Below are positions 41,272 to 50,702 of a stretch of DNA of 64,000 nt, piece after piece. Position numbers and translations under genes: made by a program. Source of the DNA: Actinomycetales bacterium (lineage in GTDB: Bacteria > Actinomycetota > Actinomycetes > S36-B12). Below the pieces are notes generated by a model that ran no database searches, was not told the DNA's origin, and saw only the letters and a program-made list of their open reading frames with translations. Positions within the stretch are counted from its first letter, which is position 1; each line of letters starts with the position of its first letter. Location: NCBI GenBank assembly GCA_018970025.1, contig JAGWXF010000006.1, positions 1-64,000 of the forward strand. Direction: 5' to 3'.

Positions 41272-41685
41272 TCAGACGCGACGACGCTTGGGTGGACGGG
41301 TGCCGTTGTGCGGCATGGGCGTGACATCGGCGATGGAGCCGACCTCGAGCCCGGTGGCCTGCAGCGATCGGATCGCGGTCTCGCGCCCGGAGCCTGGGCC
41401 CTTGACGAACACGTCGACCTTGCGCATCCCGTGCTCCATCGCCCGGCGAGCCGCTGCCTCCGCTGCCAGCTGGGCGGCAAAGGGGGTGGACTTTCGGCTG
41501 CCCTTGAAGCCGACCTGACCGGCGCTGGCCCAGGAGATCACGGCCCCTGTCGGGTCGGTGATCGACACGATCGTGTTGTTGAAGGTGCTCTTGATGTGCG
41601 CATGACCGTGCGCGACGTTCTTCTTCTCCTTGCGGCGGACCTTCTTGGCGGCTGCCGCCTTGGAGCCTTGCTTGGGTGCTGCCAT
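41272..41685 (-). CDS. rpsK: 30S ribosomal protein S11
   Basis: 137 aa. Basic N-terminus ([10 protein letters not shown]) followed by the conserved [42 protein letters not shown] and a C-terminus [13 protein letters not shown]-type (here ending PKRRRV). It lies on the 30S platform near the E site. Between rpsM (38-nt gap) and rpsD (31-nt gap). Confidence 0.97.
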   Translation of the reverse strand: MAAPKQGSKAAAAKKVRRKEKKNVAHGHAHIKSTFNNTIVSITDPTGAVISWASAGQVGFKGSRKSTPFAAQLAAEAAARRAMEHGMRKVDVFVKGPGSGRETAIRSLQATGLEVGSIADVTPMPHNGTRPPKRRRV

Positions 41686-41723
41686 GACGTCTGTCTCCTA
41701 CGGTTCGAGTCTGGATGGGCCGG

Positions 41724-42101
41724 CTACTTGCCGGCCTTCTTCTTGCCAGCGACGGTCTTGCGGGGACCCTTGCGGGTGCGCGCGTTGGTATGCGTCCGCT
41801 GACCCCGAACCGGCAGGCCCTTGCGGTGCCGAAGCCCCTGATAGCAGCCGATCTCGACCTTGCGGCGCACGTCGGCCGCGACCTCGCGGCGCAGGTCGCC
41901 CTCGACCTTCAGATTCGCGTCGATCCAGTCGCGCAGGGCAATGAGGTGGTCATCGGTGAGGTCCTTGGACCTCATGTCCGGGCTGATGCCGGTCGCCTCG
42001 AGGGCCCGAGCAGCCTGGGATCGGCCGATACCGTAGATGTAGGTGAGCGCGACTGCCATGCGCTTATCGCGCGGCAGGTCGACACCGACGAGTCGTGCCA
42101 T
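41724..42101 (-). CDS. rpsM: 30S ribosomal protein S13
   Basis: 125 aa. [20 protein letters not shown], the helix-two-turn-helix region [34 protein letters not shown] and a Lys-rich end ([11 protein letters not shown]) that contacts the P-site tRNA. It is preceded by an 84-nt region predicted to fold into a four-way junction, a candidate autoregulatory leader. Confidence 0.97.
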   Translation of the reverse strand: MARLVGVDLPRDKRMAVALTYIYGIGRSQAARALEATGISPDMRSKDLTDDHLIALRDWIDANLKVEGDLRREVAADVRRKVEIGCYQGLRHRKGLPVRGQRTHTNARTRKGPRKTVAGKKKAGK

Positions 42102-42139
42102 GTGGCGTTCTCTCTATCTGTGAGCACAGGGTTCGTGGA

Positions 42140-42223
42140 GGAGTGCCATTCCTGCCCGCCAAGGCAGGTCTTCGGCCCTGTGACCGAAGGTGGCGTCCCG
42201 CGAAGCGGGGGGTCGGGCACTCC
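42140..42223 (-). ncRNA. Candidate rpsM leader RNA, four-way junction
   Basis: An outer stem pairs GGAGTGCC (42140-42147) with GGCACTCC (42216-42223). Inside are three hairpins: CCTGCC/GGCAGG (42151-42156 with 42163-42168), CTTCGG/CCGAAG (42170-42175 with 42184-42189) and CCCGC-GAA-GCGGG (42197-42209). All arms are perfect. The element ends 38 nt before the rpsM start on the transcribed strand, where ribosomal operons often carry autoregulatory leaders. It is not a tRNA: there is no T-loop consensus and the loop sizes are wrong. I do not recognise it as a described motif. Confidence 0.5.
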
Positions 42224-42262
42224 ATTGACGACCGTCTCGGGTTGTCTCCCCGATCCCGGTTC

Positions 42263-42277
42263 GCGGCCGATGGCCGC
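42263..42277 (-). other. Hairpin after rpmJ
   Basis: GCGGCC-GAT-GGCCGC, 6-bp stem with a 3-nt loop, 5 nt after the rpmJ stop and before the rpsM leader. Could attenuate read-through from infA-rpmJ into rpsM. Confidence 0.4.
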
Positions 42278-42282
42278 TGCTT

Positions 42283-42396
42283 CTAGCCTTGACGCTGCTT
42301 GTGACGGGTGTTCTCGCAGATCACCATGACGCGTCCGTGCCGACGGATCACCTTGCACTTGTCGCAGATCGGCTTGACGCTCGGCTTGACCTTCAT
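42283..42396 (-). CDS. rpmJ: 50S ribosomal protein L36 (zinc-binding form)
   Basis: 37 aa, [20 protein letters not shown] then [11 protein letters not shown]. Two CxxC-type cysteines (11, 14), Cys27 and a late His form the zinc knot of the C+ type. It is the smallest gene here. It starts 43 nt after infA with a Shine-Dalgarno-like AGGACA and is followed by a hairpin. Confidence 0.97.
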   Translation of the reverse strand: MKVKPSVKPICDKCKVIRRHGRVMVICENTRHKQRQG

Positions 42397-42439
42397 CGTG
42401 GTGTCCTTGACTGATCGGTGGTTGGCTCGTGGTCCGGGG

Positions 42440-42661
42440 TCACTTGTAGCGGTAGACGATGCGCCCGCGCGTGAGGTCATACGGCGACAGCTCCACAACG
42501 ACGCGATCATCCGGCAGGATCCGGATGTAGTGCATCCGCATCTTTCCGCTGATGTGCGCGAGGACCTTGTGGCCGTTGTCCAACTCCACGCGGAACATGG
42601 CATTGGGGAGGGACTCGGTGATCGTGCCTTCCAGCTCGATCGCGCCGTCCTTCTTGCCCAT
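42440..42661 (-). CDS. infA: Translation initiation factor IF-1
   Basis: 73 aa from the ATG at 42661, the exact family length. OB fold with [40 protein letters not shown] and [14 protein letters not shown]. It occupies the ribosomal A site during initiation. A 215-nt gap with a likely promoter separates it from map. Confidence 0.98.
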   Translation of the reverse strand: MGKKDGAIELEGTITESLPNAMFRVELDNGHKVLAHISGKMRMHYIRILPDDRVVVELSPYDLTRGRIVYRYK

Positions 42662-42794
42662 GTGATCGCCTTCGTCCGCCTCGGTGATGACTCGTACCGC
42701 CGATGCGTGCCAGATTTCGGCGTGGATTCCCGCGCACGCCAGGCTCCGGTCGAACCGGGAGACCAGCGGGAGGGGAAGCCGCATCAGCCCCAGA

Positions 42795-42824
42795 AGTGTA
42801 CGGTGTTGCCCGGATTCTTCCTAA
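42795..42824 (-). promoter_or_regulatory. Putative infA promoter
   Basis: On the minus strand TTAGGA (42819-42824), 18-nt spacer, TACACT (42795-42800). The -10 is good and the -35 moderate. It would give infA-rpmJ-rpsM and the alpha genes a transcript separate from secY-adk-map. Confidence 0.45.
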
Positions 42825-42836
42825 TCGGCCCTTGCC

Positions 42837-42872
42837 GGGGCCAGCGTCACCGGTCAAGTCCGGTCCGGCCCC
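42837..42872 (-). terminator. Possible terminator after map
   Basis: Outer arms GGGGCC (42837-42842) and GGCCCC (42867-42872) with an inner ACCGG/CCGGT stem (42849-42864), just past the map stop at 42877. Imperfect stacked hairpin without U tract. Confidence 0.4.
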
Positions 42873-42876
42873 CTGG

Positions 42877-43659
42877 TCAGAGCCGGACCTCGTCCAGGGC
42901 CGTCAGGACCCAGGGCCCCTCCTCGGTCACCGCCACCGTGTGCTCCCAATGGGCCGCCCACCGATGATCCTCGGTCACCACCGTCCAGCCGTCCGACAGC
43001 ACGCCGACATCCGCCGAGCCCATCGTCACCATCGGCTCGACGGCCAGGGCCATGCCCGGCCGCAGCACCGGTCCTCGCCCCGGAGAGCCGAAGTTGGGGA
43101 TGGACGGGCTCATGTGCATGCTCGATCCGATGCCGTGCCCCACGTACTCCTCCACGATCCCGAAGGGCCCGGCCGCCCGGACGACCTCCTCGATCGCGTG
43201 GCTGATGTCCGACAGGCGGGCACCGACCCGGGCCATGCCCAGGCCCGCCCACAGTGCACGCTCAGTAACCGACGACAGCTCCGCGACTGCCGCCGATCCG
43301 GTGCCGACGATCAGGCTGACCGCGGCATCACCATGCCATCCGTCCACGATCGCCCCGCAGTCGACCGAGAGCAGGTCCCCCTCCTCCAGGATCCGGGTCC
43401 CTGGGATGCCATGCACGACCTCGTCGTTCACCGAGGTGCAGATAACCGCCGGGAAGCCGTGGTAGCCCAGGAAGGACGGCGTCGCACCCTGCTCCCGCAG
43501 GCTGTCGTGGGCCACCTCATTGAGCTCGCCGGTGGTGACACCGTGCGCAGCGACCCCGACCACCTGCTGCAGGGTGCGTGCCACGACCAGACCGGCCTGC
43601 CGCATCAGCTGCAGCTGATCGCCGGACTTGATCTCAATCTGCTGCCTGCGCGAGAACAT
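42877..43659 (-). CDS. map: Methionine aminopeptidase type I
   Basis: 260 aa. Removes the initiator Met from nascent proteins. The pita-bread fold has the metal ligands in SVDCGAIVDGWHGDAA (two Asp), GHGIGSSMHMSP (His) and the later Glu residues in VEPMVTMG and VTEEGPWVLT. It follows adk by 19 nt in the usual secY-adk-map order. Confidence 0.96.
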   Translation of the reverse strand: MFSRRQQIEIKSGDQLQLMRQAGLVVARTLQQVVGVAAHGVTTGELNEVAHDSLREQGATPSFLGYHGFPAVICTSVNDEVVHGIPGTRILEEGDLLSVDCGAIVDGWHGDAAVSLIVGTGSAAVAELSSVTERALWAGLGMARVGARLSDISHAIEEVVRAAGPFGIVEEYVGHGIGSSMHMSPSIPNFGSPGRGPVLRPGMALAVEPMVTMGSADVGVLSDGWTVVTEDHRWAAHWEHTVAVTEEGPWVLTALDEVRL

Positions 43660-43678
43660 CGTCAGCCGGGCGCGGCCG

Positions 43679-44248
43679 TCAGTTCCGGTCCGCGATCACC
43701 GACGCGAGCCGCTGCGTGACGTCCGCCACGGCGCCCATGCCGTCGATCCGAACCAGGATGCCCCGGGACTCATACGACTCGATCAGCGGCGCCGTCTGCT
43801 CGAAGTAGACCGCCAGCCGACGACGGATCACCTCCTCGGTGTCATCCGAGCGACCCTGCTCCGCGGCACGCCGCACCAGTCGCTGAACCACCTCATCGAG
43901 GTCGACGGTGAGCTCGGCGACGAGGTCGAGCCGGGTGCCGGTCTCGCCCAGGACGGAATCGAGGTAGGCCACCTGATCGAGGGTCCGCGGGTAGCCGTCC
44001 AGCAGGAACCCGGTCGCACAGTCCGAGGCGGCCAGCCGGTCCCGGACCATCGCGTTGGTGACGTCATCGGGGACGTACTCGCCGGCGTCCATGTAGCGCT
44101 TCGCCTCGACACCGAGAGGGGTCCCCTGGCCCACATTGGCCCGGAAGATATCGCCCGTCGAGATGTGCGGGACGCCGAGCTGGCCAGCGAGCACGATCGC
44201 CTGGGTGCCCTTGCCGGCACCGGGGGGACCCATGAGCAGCAGTCTCAT
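43679..44248 (-). CDS. adk: Adenylate kinase
   Basis: 189 aa. Balances ATP, ADP and AMP. P-loop GPPGAGKGT (7-15), AMP-binding region [21 protein letters not shown] and a short lid ([11 protein letters not shown]) without zinc cysteines, the short-lid type of actinobacteria. It lies 12 nt after secY. Confidence 0.97.
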   Translation of the reverse strand: MRLLLMGPPGAGKGTQAIVLAGQLGVPHISTGDIFRANVGQGTPLGVEAKRYMDAGEYVPDDVTNAMVRDRLAASDCATGFLLDGYPRTLDQVAYLDSVLGETGTRLDLVAELTVDLDEVVQRLVRRAAEQGRSDDTEEVIRRRLAVYFEQTAPLIESYESRGILVRIDGMGAVADVTQRLASVIADRN

Positions 44249-44260
44249 CGACGCACCTCC

Positions 44261-45559
44261 CTAGCGGAGGAACCCCTCGTAGTTGCGCTGCTGGAGCTGC
44301 GACTGAATCTGCTTCACGGTGTCCAGCCCGACGCCGACCATGATGAGCAGGCTGGTGCCGCCGAAGATGAACCGAGATGCAACGCCGAGCAGGTCGAAGG
44401 CGAAGACCGGCATGATCGCGATGAGCCCGAGGTAGAGCGACCCGGGCGCGGTCAGTCGAGTCAGCACGTAGTCCAGGTAGTCGGCCGTCGGCTTCCCGGC
44501 CCGGATGCCCGGGATGAAGCCGCCGTACTTCTTCATGTTGTCGGCCACCTCAGTTGGATTGAAGGTGATCGATACGTAGAAGTAGCAGAAGAAGACGATG
44601 AGCACGAAATAGGTGAGCAGGTACCAGGTGCCGGTGCCCTTCGCGAAATGCTGCTCGACCCAGATGGCCCAGCCTGCCTGGCTGCCGGTCAGCTGCACCA
44701 GCAGCGTGGGCAGGAAGAGCAGGGATGAGGCGAAGATGACCGGAATGACGCCGGCCATGTTCACCTTCAGTGGGATGTAGGTGGACGTCCCGCCGTACAT
44801 TCGCCGGCCGACCATGCGCTTGGCGTACTGCACCGGGATTCGCCGCTGGGCCTGCTCGACGAACACCACCAGGGCGATCACCACCAGGCCGACCAGCAGC
44901 GTCAGCGTGAACGTGAACGCCCCCCGACTGCCGAAGATCGAGGCGAACTGGCTGGGGATCGTCGCGATGATCGAGGTGAAGATGAGCAGCGACATGCCGT
45001 TGCCGATGCCTCGCTCGGTGATGAGCTCGCCGAACCACATGATGACCGAGGTGCCGGCCGTCATCACGACGATCATGACCAGGATCACCCAGACGGCATC
45101 ATCGGGAATGATGCGCTCGTTGCAGCCCTGGAACAGGGCACCGGGCGTGCGGGCAAGCGACAGGATGGCCGTCGACTGCAGGATGGCCAGCCCGATCGTC
45201 AGGTACCGGGTGTACTGCGTGATCTTTGCCTGGCCGGCCTGTCCGTCCTTCTTCAGCGTCTCCAGCCGAGGGATCACGACCGTCAGGAGCTGCAGGATGA
45301 TGCTGGCGGTGATGTACGGCATGATGCCGAGGGCGAAGACCGACAGCTGCAGCAGTGCCCCACCGCTGAACAGGTTCACCAGTGCGTAAACGGAGTTGTC
45401 CTGGACGACGTCGATACACCGCTGGATGGCGGAGTAGTCGACCCCAGGGGTGGGCAGCACAGACCCCAGCCGGAACAACGCCAGCAGCCCCAGGGTGAAC
45501 AGGATCTTCTTGCGAAGATCCGGTGTTCGCAGGGCGGCCCCGAACGCACTGATGTGCAC
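44261..45559 (-). CDS. secY: Protein translocase channel subunit SecY
   Basis: 432 aa with ten membrane segments. It forms the Sec export channel. Conserved parts include RIPVQYAKRM-type loop residues after TM6, GTSTYIPLKVNMAGVIPVIFASS before TM7 and NPTEVADNMKKYGGFIPGIRAG between TM8 and TM9, the loops that bind SecA and the ribosome. It starts 12 nt after rplO at the end of the spc cluster. Confidence 0.98.
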   Translation of the reverse strand: MHISAFGAALRTPDLRKKILFTLGLLALFRLGSVLPTPGVDYSAIQRCIDVVQDNSVYALVNLFSGGALLQLSVFALGIMPYITASIILQLLTVVIPRLETLKKDGQAGQAKITQYTRYLTIGLAILQSTAILSLARTPGALFQGCNERIIPDDAVWVILVMIVVMTAGTSVIMWFGELITERGIGNGMSLLIFTSIIATIPSQFASIFGSRGAFTFTLTLLVGLVVIALVVFVEQAQRRIPVQYAKRMVGRRMYGGTSTYIPLKVNMAGVIPVIFASSLLFLPTLLVQLTGSQAGWAIWVEQHFAKGTGTWYLLTYFVLIVFFCYFYVSITFNPTEVADNMKKYGGFIPGIRAGKPTADYLDYVLTRLTAPGSLYLGLIAIMPVFAFDLLGVASRFIFGGTSLLIMVGVGLDTVKQIQSQLQQRNYEGFLR

Positions 45560-45571
45560 TGTGCCTCCCGA

Positions 45572-46012
45572 CTAGAGTTCGGTCGCCGAACCGCCTGCGG
45601 CAAGGATCTTCTCACGTGCGCTGTCGGAGAACGCGTCGGCGCTCACCGATACCGCCACGGAGATCTCGCCCTGGCCGAGCACCTTGACCTTCTCGCCCCG
45701 GCGCACTGCGCCCTTGTCGACGAGATCGGCCACGGTGACCTCGCCGCCGCCCGGATACAGGCGCGCGAGGGTTGCGACGTTCACGACCTGGAACTCGACC
45801 TTGTTGGGGTTCTTGAACCCCTTCAGCTTGGGCAGCCGCATATGCAAGGGCATCTGTCCGCCCTCGAAGCGCGCCGGAACCTGATAGCGGGCCTTGGTTC
45901 CCTTGGTACCGCGACCCGCGGTCTTGCCCTTGGACGCCTCGCCGCGGCCCTTGCGGGTCTTCTCGGTCTTGGCTCCCGGTGCCGGACGCAGGTGATGGAC
46001 CTTCAACGTCAT
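45572..46012 (-). CDS. rplO: 50S ribosomal protein L15
   Basis: 146 aa from the ATG at 46012. The Gly/Lys/Arg-rich N-terminus ([19 protein letters not shown]) penetrates 23S rRNA, and the globular part begins near [15 protein letters not shown] longer in-frame stretch upstream is antisense-like and overlaps rpmD. It starts 2 nt after rpmD. Confidence 0.97.
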   Translation of the reverse strand: MTLKVHHLRPAPGAKTEKTRKGRGEASKGKTAGRGTKGTKARYQVPARFEGGQMPLHMRLPKLKGFKNPNKVEFQVVNVATLARLYPGGGEVTVADLVDKGAVRRGEKVKVLGQGEISVAVSVSADAFSDSAREKILAAGGSATEL

Positions 46013-46014
46013 CG

Positions 46015-46197
46015 CTACTCGACCTCCTCGACGACCACCAGGTGGGAGACCGTCTTCACCATGCCCCGGATCTCCGGACGATCCTCCTTGACCACTGAAT
46101 CGCCGATGCGCTTCAGCCCCAGGGAGCGCAGCGTATTGCGCTGGCTCGACGTCCCACCGATCTCTGACTTCTTCTGGGTGACCTTCAGCCGCGCCAT
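46015..46197 (-). CDS. rpmD: 50S ribosomal protein L30
   Basis: 60 aa, starting [19 protein letters not shown] and ending [11 protein letters not shown]. Typical short bacterial L30. Its ATG overlaps the rpsE stop by one base (TGATG), showing coupling. Confidence 0.96.
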   Translation of the reverse strand: MARLKVTQKKSEIGGTSSQRNTLRSLGLKRIGDSVVKEDRPEIRGMVKTVSHLVVVEEVE

Positions 46198-46790
46198 CAG
46201 GCACCTGCTCCCGCCGCGCGCGCACGAAGCAGGGATGCCGGAGCGACATCCTCCAGCGGCAGGCCACGACGCGCCGCCACCGCTTCCGGTCGCTCCAGGC
46301 CCTTCAGGGCGGCGACCGTCGCGTGCACGATATTGATGGCGTTGTCGGAGCCCATCGACTTGCTCAGGATGTCGTGCACGCCGGCGCACTCGAGCACCGC
46401 CCGGACGGGGCCGCCCGCGATGACGCCGGTGCCTGGCGCGGCCGGACGCAGCATGACGACACCCGCGGCTGCCTCGCCGGTGATGGGGTGCGGGATCGTC
46501 CCCTGGATCCGGGGCACCTTGAAGAAGTGCTTCTTGGCCTCTTCGACCCCCTTGGCGATCGCTGCCGGCACCTCCTTGGCCTTGCCGTATCCAACGCCTA
46601 CCGTGCCCTCGCCATCGCCGACGACCACGAGCGCGGTGAAGCTGAAGCGCCGGCCGCCCTTGACCACCTTGGCGACCCGATTGATCGCGACGACCCGCTC
46701 GACGTATGCGGACTTCTCCTCACGAGGAGCGCGCTCCTTGCGGTCCTTGCGCTCGCCTGCGCCACCACCGCGACGCTGCGTTGCTGCCAT
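46197..46790 (-). CDS. rpsE: 30S ribosomal protein S5
   Basis: 197 aa from the ATG at 46790. A Gly/Arg-rich N-terminus precedes the double-stranded RNA-binding-like domain ([23 protein letters not shown]) and the S5 C-terminal domain ([23 protein letters not shown]). Located near the mRNA entry site and important for accuracy. It follows rplR after 38 nt. Confidence 0.97.
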   Translation of the reverse strand: MAATQRRGGGAGERKDRKERAPREEKSAYVERVVAINRVAKVVKGGRRFSFTALVVVGDGEGTVGVGYGKAKEVPAAIAKGVEEAKKHFFKVPRIQGTIPHPITGEAAAGVVMLRPAAPGTGVIAGGPVRAVLECAGVHDILSKSMGSDNAINIVHATVAALKGLERPEAVAARRGLPLEDVAPASLLRARAAGAGA

Positions 46791-46828
46791 GGGTTTCCCT
46801 CTCCTGCTTCCTGATCGTCCGGATGCGC

Positions 46829-47212
46829 CTAGAAGTCCAGGCCGCCTTCGCGGGCACCCTCGGCGAGGGCGGCCACGCGACCGTGGTACTTGTTGCCGCC
46901 GCGGTCGAAGACCACGGCTTGGATGCCTGCCTGCTTCGCGCGATCGGCGATGACCTTGCCCACCGTTCGGGCCTTGGCGGTCTTGTCGGCAGTGGCCTGG
47001 CGGACGTCGGACTCCATCGTGGACGCCGACACCAAGGTCCGGCCCACGGTATCGTCGACGACCTGGGCAACCATGTGCCTGGCTGAGCGGGTGACGACCA
47101 GGCGCGGGCGCTCTGGGGTCCCGGAGACCTTCTTGCGAACCCTGATGTGGCGACGCTTGCGACCCACGGCAACCTTGTTGCCTGAGCCGAGCTTGATGCC
47201 GAAGGAGCTCAC
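46829..47212 (-). CDS. rplR: 50S ribosomal protein L18
   Basis: 127 aa. Binds 5S rRNA. Basic start ([22 protein letters not shown]), then [15 protein letters not shown] and the end [30 protein letters not shown] overlap with rplF. Confidence 0.97.
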   Translation of the reverse strand: MSSFGIKLGSGNKVAVGRKRRHIRVRKKVSGTPERPRLVVTRSARHMVAQVVDDTVGRTLVSASTMESDVRQATADKTAKARTVGKVIADRAKQAGIQAVVFDRGGNKYHGRVAALAEGAREGGLDF

Positions 47213-47748
47213 TTCTTGCCTGCCTTCCCTGCCTTGCGGCGGATGACCTCACCCTCGTACCGCACGCCCTTGCCCTTATAGGGCTCCGGCTTGCGGATCT
47301 TGCGGATGTTGGCCGCGACCTCGCCGACCTTCTGCTTGTCGATCCCCTGCACCTTGAACTTCACCGGGCTGTCGACCTGGAAGCTGATGCCCTCCGGCGC
47401 GGTGACGACAACCGGGTGGCTGAAGCCCAGCTGGAACTCCAGGTCCGTGCCCTTTGCGGCGACTCGGTAGCCGGTACCAACGATCTCCAGGGTCTTCTCG
47501 AACCCCGAGGTCACCCCTGTGACCATGTTCGCGACGAGGGTCCGGGTGAGCCCGTGCAGCGAGCGCGAGCCGCGCTCGTCGTCCGGCCTGGTCACGACCA
47601 GGGTGTCGTCGACCTGGGAAACGACGATCGGCTCGGCCACGGCGAGGCTCAGCGAGCCCTTGGGGCCGGTGATCGTGATACGGCTGCCGGCGATTTCCGC
47701 CGTCACTCCGGCAGGTACGGAAATCGGCATTCGTCCGATGCGAGACAT
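47209..47748 (-). CDS. rplF: 50S ribosomal protein L6
   Basis: 179 aa with the two repeated L6 folds. [15 protein letters not shown] at the start and the rRNA-contacting signature [22 protein letters not shown] near the end. It sits by the sarcin-ricin loop where elongation factors dock. Confidence 0.98.
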   Translation of the reverse strand: MSRIGRMPISVPAGVTAEIAGSRITITGPKGSLSLAVAEPIVVSQVDDTLVVTRPDDERGSRSLHGLTRTLVANMVTGVTSGFEKTLEIVGTGYRVAAKGTDLEFQLGFSHPVVVTAPEGISFQVDSPVKFKVQGIDKQKVGEVAANIRKIRKPEPYKGKGVRYEGEVIRRKAGKAGKK

Positions 47749-47766
47749 GTCAAGGCTCCCTTACCG

Positions 47767-48165
47767 CTACCAGACGTAGGCGAGGACTTCCCCGCCTACG
47801 CCCTTCTGCTGTGCCTGTCGATCCGTGAGCAGGCCGCTGGATGTCGACAGGATCGCGATCCCGAGCCCGCCGAGCACCCTCGGCAGGGCCGTGCTCTTCG
47901 CGTAGACGCGCAGACCCGGCTTGGAAACCCGGCGAAGCCCAGCGATGGAGCGCTCCCGGCTGGGCCCGTACTTCAGCTGCAGGGTGAGCGTGCGACCCAC
48001 CGTGTCGTCGGACACGGAGTAGCCGCCGATGTAGCCCTCGCGCTTGAGGATCTCCGCGATAGCCACCTTCATCTTCGAATGGGGCATCGTCACGGACTCG
48101 TGGTACGCGGAGTTCGCATTGCGCAGCCGCGCAAGCATGTCCGCGATCGGGTCAGTCATTGTCAT
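47767..48165 (-). CDS. rpsH: 30S ribosomal protein S8
   Basis: 132 aa, [20 protein letters not shown] through to [12 protein letters not shown]. Binds helix 21 of 16S rRNA early in assembly. In other bacteria S8 represses the spc operon; no S8-like target was identified here. The start 6 nt upstream of a second ATG is kept because other actinobacteria also begin MTMTDP. Confidence 0.97.
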   Translation of the reverse strand: MTMTDPIADMLARLRNANSAYHESVTMPHSKMKVAIAEILKREGYIGGYSVSDDTVGRTLTLQLKYGPSRERSIAGLRRVSKPGLRVYAKSTALPRVLGGLGIAILSTSSGLLTDRQAQQKGVGGEVLAYVW

Positions 48166-48219
48166 GTCTTGGCCTGTGGCCTTCCTCGCTGTGGTTTCCG
48201 TGGACCTGCAGCGTCGTGG

Positions 48220-48405
48220 TTACCAGCTGCTCTTGGTGACACCGGGCAGTTCGCCTGCGTGCGCCATCTGGCGCACGCACACGCGGCACAGCCCGAACTT
48301 GCGGTATACCGAGTGCGGCCGCCCGCACTTGGTGCACCGGGTGTACGCCCGGACCTTGAACTTCGGCTTCTTCTGCTGCTTCTGGATCAGCGCCTTCTTC
48401 GCCAT
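48220..48405 (-). CDS. rpsZ: 30S ribosomal protein S14, type Z
   Basis: 61 aa, the short zinc-binding form, with [25 protein letters not shown] carrying two CxxC pairs. Ends PGVTKSSW. It follows rplE with 2 nt between. The long zinc-independent S14 paralogue is not in this window. Confidence 0.97.
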   Translation of the reverse strand: MAKKALIQKQQKKPKFKVRAYTRCTKCGRPHSVYRKFGLCRVCVRQMAHAGELPGVTKSSW

Positions 48406-48407
48406 GC

Positions 48408-48977
48408 TCAGGCCTCCTTGAACGGGAATCCGAGGAGACGCAGCAGTGCGCGTCCCTCGTCATCGTTCGCTGCGGTGGTCACGATCGTGATGTCCATTCC
48501 GCGGACCCGATCGATTCGGTCCTGGTCGATCTCATGGAACATGGACTGCTCATTGAGGCCGAATGTGTAGTTGCCACGGCCGTCGAACTGCTTCGGCGAC
48601 AGGCCTCGGAAGTCCCGGATGCGCGGGAGCGCCACCGAGAGCAGCCGGTCGAGGAACTCCCACATCCGGTCATTGCGCAGCGTGACATGCGCACCGATCG
48701 GCTGGCCCTCGCGCAGCTTGAACTGGGCTATGGACTTGCGCGCCTTGGTGACCTGGGGCTTTTGGCCGGTGATGTCAGCGAGGTCGCGGATCGCGCCCTC
48801 GATCAACTTGGAGTCCCTGGCTGCCTCGCCAACGCCCATGTTCACGACGACCTTGGTCACCGTGGGCACCTGCATGACATTGCTGAAGGAGAACTCAGCC
48901 AGCAGCGCTGGCACGATCTCCTCGCGATAGCGCCTCTTGAGCCGAGGAATGTCGCGCGACTGGGTTGCCGTTGCCAT
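48408..48977 (-). CDS. rplE: 50S ribosomal protein L5
   Basis: 189 aa from the ATG at 48977. Binds 5S rRNA and contacts the P-site tRNA. Typical parts are [38 protein letters not shown] and the end GFPF. Frame further upstream is antisense overlap with rplX. Starts 1 nt after rplX. Confidence 0.97.
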   Translation of the reverse strand: MATATQSRDIPRLKRRYREEIVPALLAEFSFSNVMQVPTVTKVVVNMGVGEAARDSKLIEGAIRDLADITGQKPQVTKARKSIAQFKLREGQPIGAHVTLRNDRMWEFLDRLLSVALPRIRDFRGLSPKQFDGRGNYTFGLNEQSMFHEIDQDRIDRVRGMDITIVTTAANDDEGRALLRLLGFPFKEA

Positions 48978-48978
48978 G

Positions 48979-49341
48979 TCAGATGTCCTTACCCGAGCGA
49001 CGAGAGACCCGAACGCTGCGCTCGGCATCGTAGGTAGAGCCATCAGGGCGCCGCTTCTCGACCTTCTCCCTGCGGTACCCAGTCCGGGTGGGCCGGCCGT
49101 CATCAGGGTCGACGACCATCACGTTCGAGACGTGAATCGGCGCCTCCGTCGTGATGATGCCGCCTGTCTTCGCGCCTCGCGCATTCTGCCCGACACGCGT
49201 GTGCTTCTTGATCCGGTTCACGCCCTCGACGATGATCCGGTCTGCCTCCGGCAGCACCTCGATCACCTTGCCCTTGACTCCGCGGTCCTTGCCGGTGATG
49301 ACCTGCACCGTGTCGCCCTTGCGGATACGCAGCTTCGCCAT
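48979..49341 (-). CDS. rplX: 50S ribosomal protein L24
   Basis: 120 aa. KOW motif [25 protein letters not shown] at the start, then [20 protein letters not shown]. Initiates 50S assembly near the exit tunnel. Two nt after rplN. Confidence 0.97.
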   Translation of the reverse strand: MAKLRIRKGDTVQVITGKDRGVKGKVIEVLPEADRIIVEGVNRIKKHTRVGQNARGAKTGGIITTEAPIHVSNVMVVDPDDGRPTRTGYRREKVEKRRPDGSTYDAERSVRVSRRSGKDI

Positions 49342-49343
49342 GG

Positions 49344-49712
49344 CTACAGCACCTCCGGAGCCAGCGAGATGATCTTCATGAAGCGCTTCTCCCGCAACTC
49401 ACGTCCCACCGGGCCGAAGATGCGCGTGCCGCGCGGCTCCCCATCGCCCTTGAGGATGACAGCGGCATTCTCGTCGAAGCGGATGTACGAGCCATCGGGG
49501 CGGCGGCGCTCCTTGCGCGTCCGGACGATGACGGCCTTCACCACCTCGCCCTTCTTCACCCCGCCCCCTGGGATCGCATCCTTGACCGTCGCGACGATGA
49601 TGTCGCCGATCCCTGCGTAGCGCCGACCCGAGCCACCGAGCACGCGGATGCACAGCAACTCCTTGGCACCCGTGTTGTCGGCGACTCGTAGTCGCGACTC
49701 CTGCTGAATCAC
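49344..49712 (-). CDS. rplN: 50S ribosomal protein L14
   Basis: 122 aa, the standard length, from the GTG at 49712 ([26 protein letters not shown]). Ends [15 protein letters not shown]. Longer frame upstream lies antisense to nothing real but overlaps rpsQ and is excluded. 52 nt after rpsQ. Confidence 0.97.
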   Translation of the reverse strand: MIQQESRLRVADNTGAKELLCIRVLGGSGRRYAGIGDIIVATVKDAIPGGGVKKGEVVKAVIVRTRKERRRPDGSYIRFDENAAVILKGDGEPRGTRIFGPVGRELREKRFMKIISLAPEVL

Positions 49713-49764
49713 TGCCTTCTCCTGATCGTCTGCCGGTTCTCGCGCCAGAGCCTGGCGGAACTGC

Positions 49765-50049
49765 CTACTTGGCCTTCTCGAGGATCTCCACCACGCGCCA
49801 CCGCTTGGTAGCCGATAGCGGACGAGTCTCCATGAGGAGCACTCGATCACCGATGCCCGCCGAATTCGCCTCGTCGTGGGCCTTGAGCTTGCTCGTGCGG
49901 CGAACGACCTTGCCGTACATCGGGTGCTTAAAGCGGTCCTCAACGGCCACGACGACCGTCTTGTCCATCTTGTCGCTCACCACCAGGCCCTCTCGGGTCT
50001 TGCGGTACCCGCGCTTCGCATCGCTCACGCCATCCTCTTTCGCACTCAT
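49765..50049 (-). CDS. rpsQ: 30S ribosomal protein S17
   Basis: 94 aa. OB fold with [29 protein letters not shown] and [24 protein letters not shown]. About 12 extra N-terminal residues. The start overlaps the rpmC stop by 4 nt. Confidence 0.97.
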   Translation of the reverse strand: MSAKEDGVSDAKRGYRKTREGLVVSDKMDKTVVVAVEDRFKHPMYGKVVRRTSKLKAHDEANSAGIGDRVLLMETRPLSATKRWRVVEILEKAK

Positions 50050-50276
50050 GCCGTACCGCCCTCGAACGAGGTGATTCCGAGCTCACGCTCACGCAGGATC
50101 GTGTAGATCCGTGCGATGTCCTTGCGGACGGCACGCAGCCGTCCGTGGCTCTCCAGCTGGCCGGTCGCACCCTGGAAGCGCAGGTTGAACAGCTCTTCCT
50201 TCGCCTCGCGCAGCTTGGTCGCGAGCTCTGCGTCGTCCAGATTCCTCAGCTCGCCGACCTGTGTCCCTGCCGCCAT
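50046..50276 (-). CDS. rpmC: 50S ribosomal protein L29
   Basis: 76 aa helical hairpin, [27 protein letters not shown], then [20 protein letters not shown]. Lies at the tunnel exit. It begins directly after the rplP stop with no gap. Confidence 0.96.
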   Translation of the reverse strand: MAAGTQVGELRNLDDAELATKLREAKEELFNLRFQGATGQLESHGRLRAVRKDIARIYTILRERELGITSFEGGTA

Positions 50277-50699
50277 CTAGTCCTCACCTGCTTCGTCGCG
50301 CCGAACGATGCGGCACTTCATGGGGAGCTTGTGCATCGCCCGGGTCAGGGCCGCCGTCGCGATCTTCTCGTCCGGGTAGGAGAGCTCGAACATCACGCGA
50401 CCAGGCTTGACGTTTGCGATCCACCACTCCGGGGAGCCCTTGCCAGAGCCCATTCGCGTCTCAGCGGGCTTCTTGGTCAGCGGGCGATCCGGATAGATAT
50501 TGATCCACACCTTGCCACCGCGACGGATGTGCCGGGTGATGGCGATACGAGCCGACTCGATCTGTCGGTTCGTGACGTAGGCCGGCTCGAGGGCCTGCAG
50601 GCCCAGGGTGCCGAAGGTCACCTTCGTGCCGCCCTTCGCCACGCCCCTGCGAGTGGGGTGGTGCTGCTTGCGGTGCTTGACGCGCCGTGGAATGAGCAT
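50277..50699 (-). CDS. rplP: 50S ribosomal protein L16
   Basis: 140 aa. [19 protein letters not shown] start, then GRVMFELS-type core and [13 protein letters not shown]. Contacts the A-site tRNA elbow. 3 nt after rpsC. Confidence 0.97.
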   Translation of the reverse strand: MLIPRRVKHRKQHHPTRRGVAKGGTKVTFGTLGLQALEPAYVTNRQIESARIAITRHIRRGGKVWINIYPDRPLTKKPAETRMGSGKGSPEWWIANVKPGRVMFELSYPDEKIATAALTRAMHKLPMKCRIVRRDEAGED

Positions 50700-50702
50700 C
50701 GA

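Noticed and set aside
42140-42223. tRNA gene because of the cloverleaf-like layout
   Set aside because: The arm and loop sizes do not fit, there is no T-loop consensus, and the closing stem is 8 bp with long junction strands.
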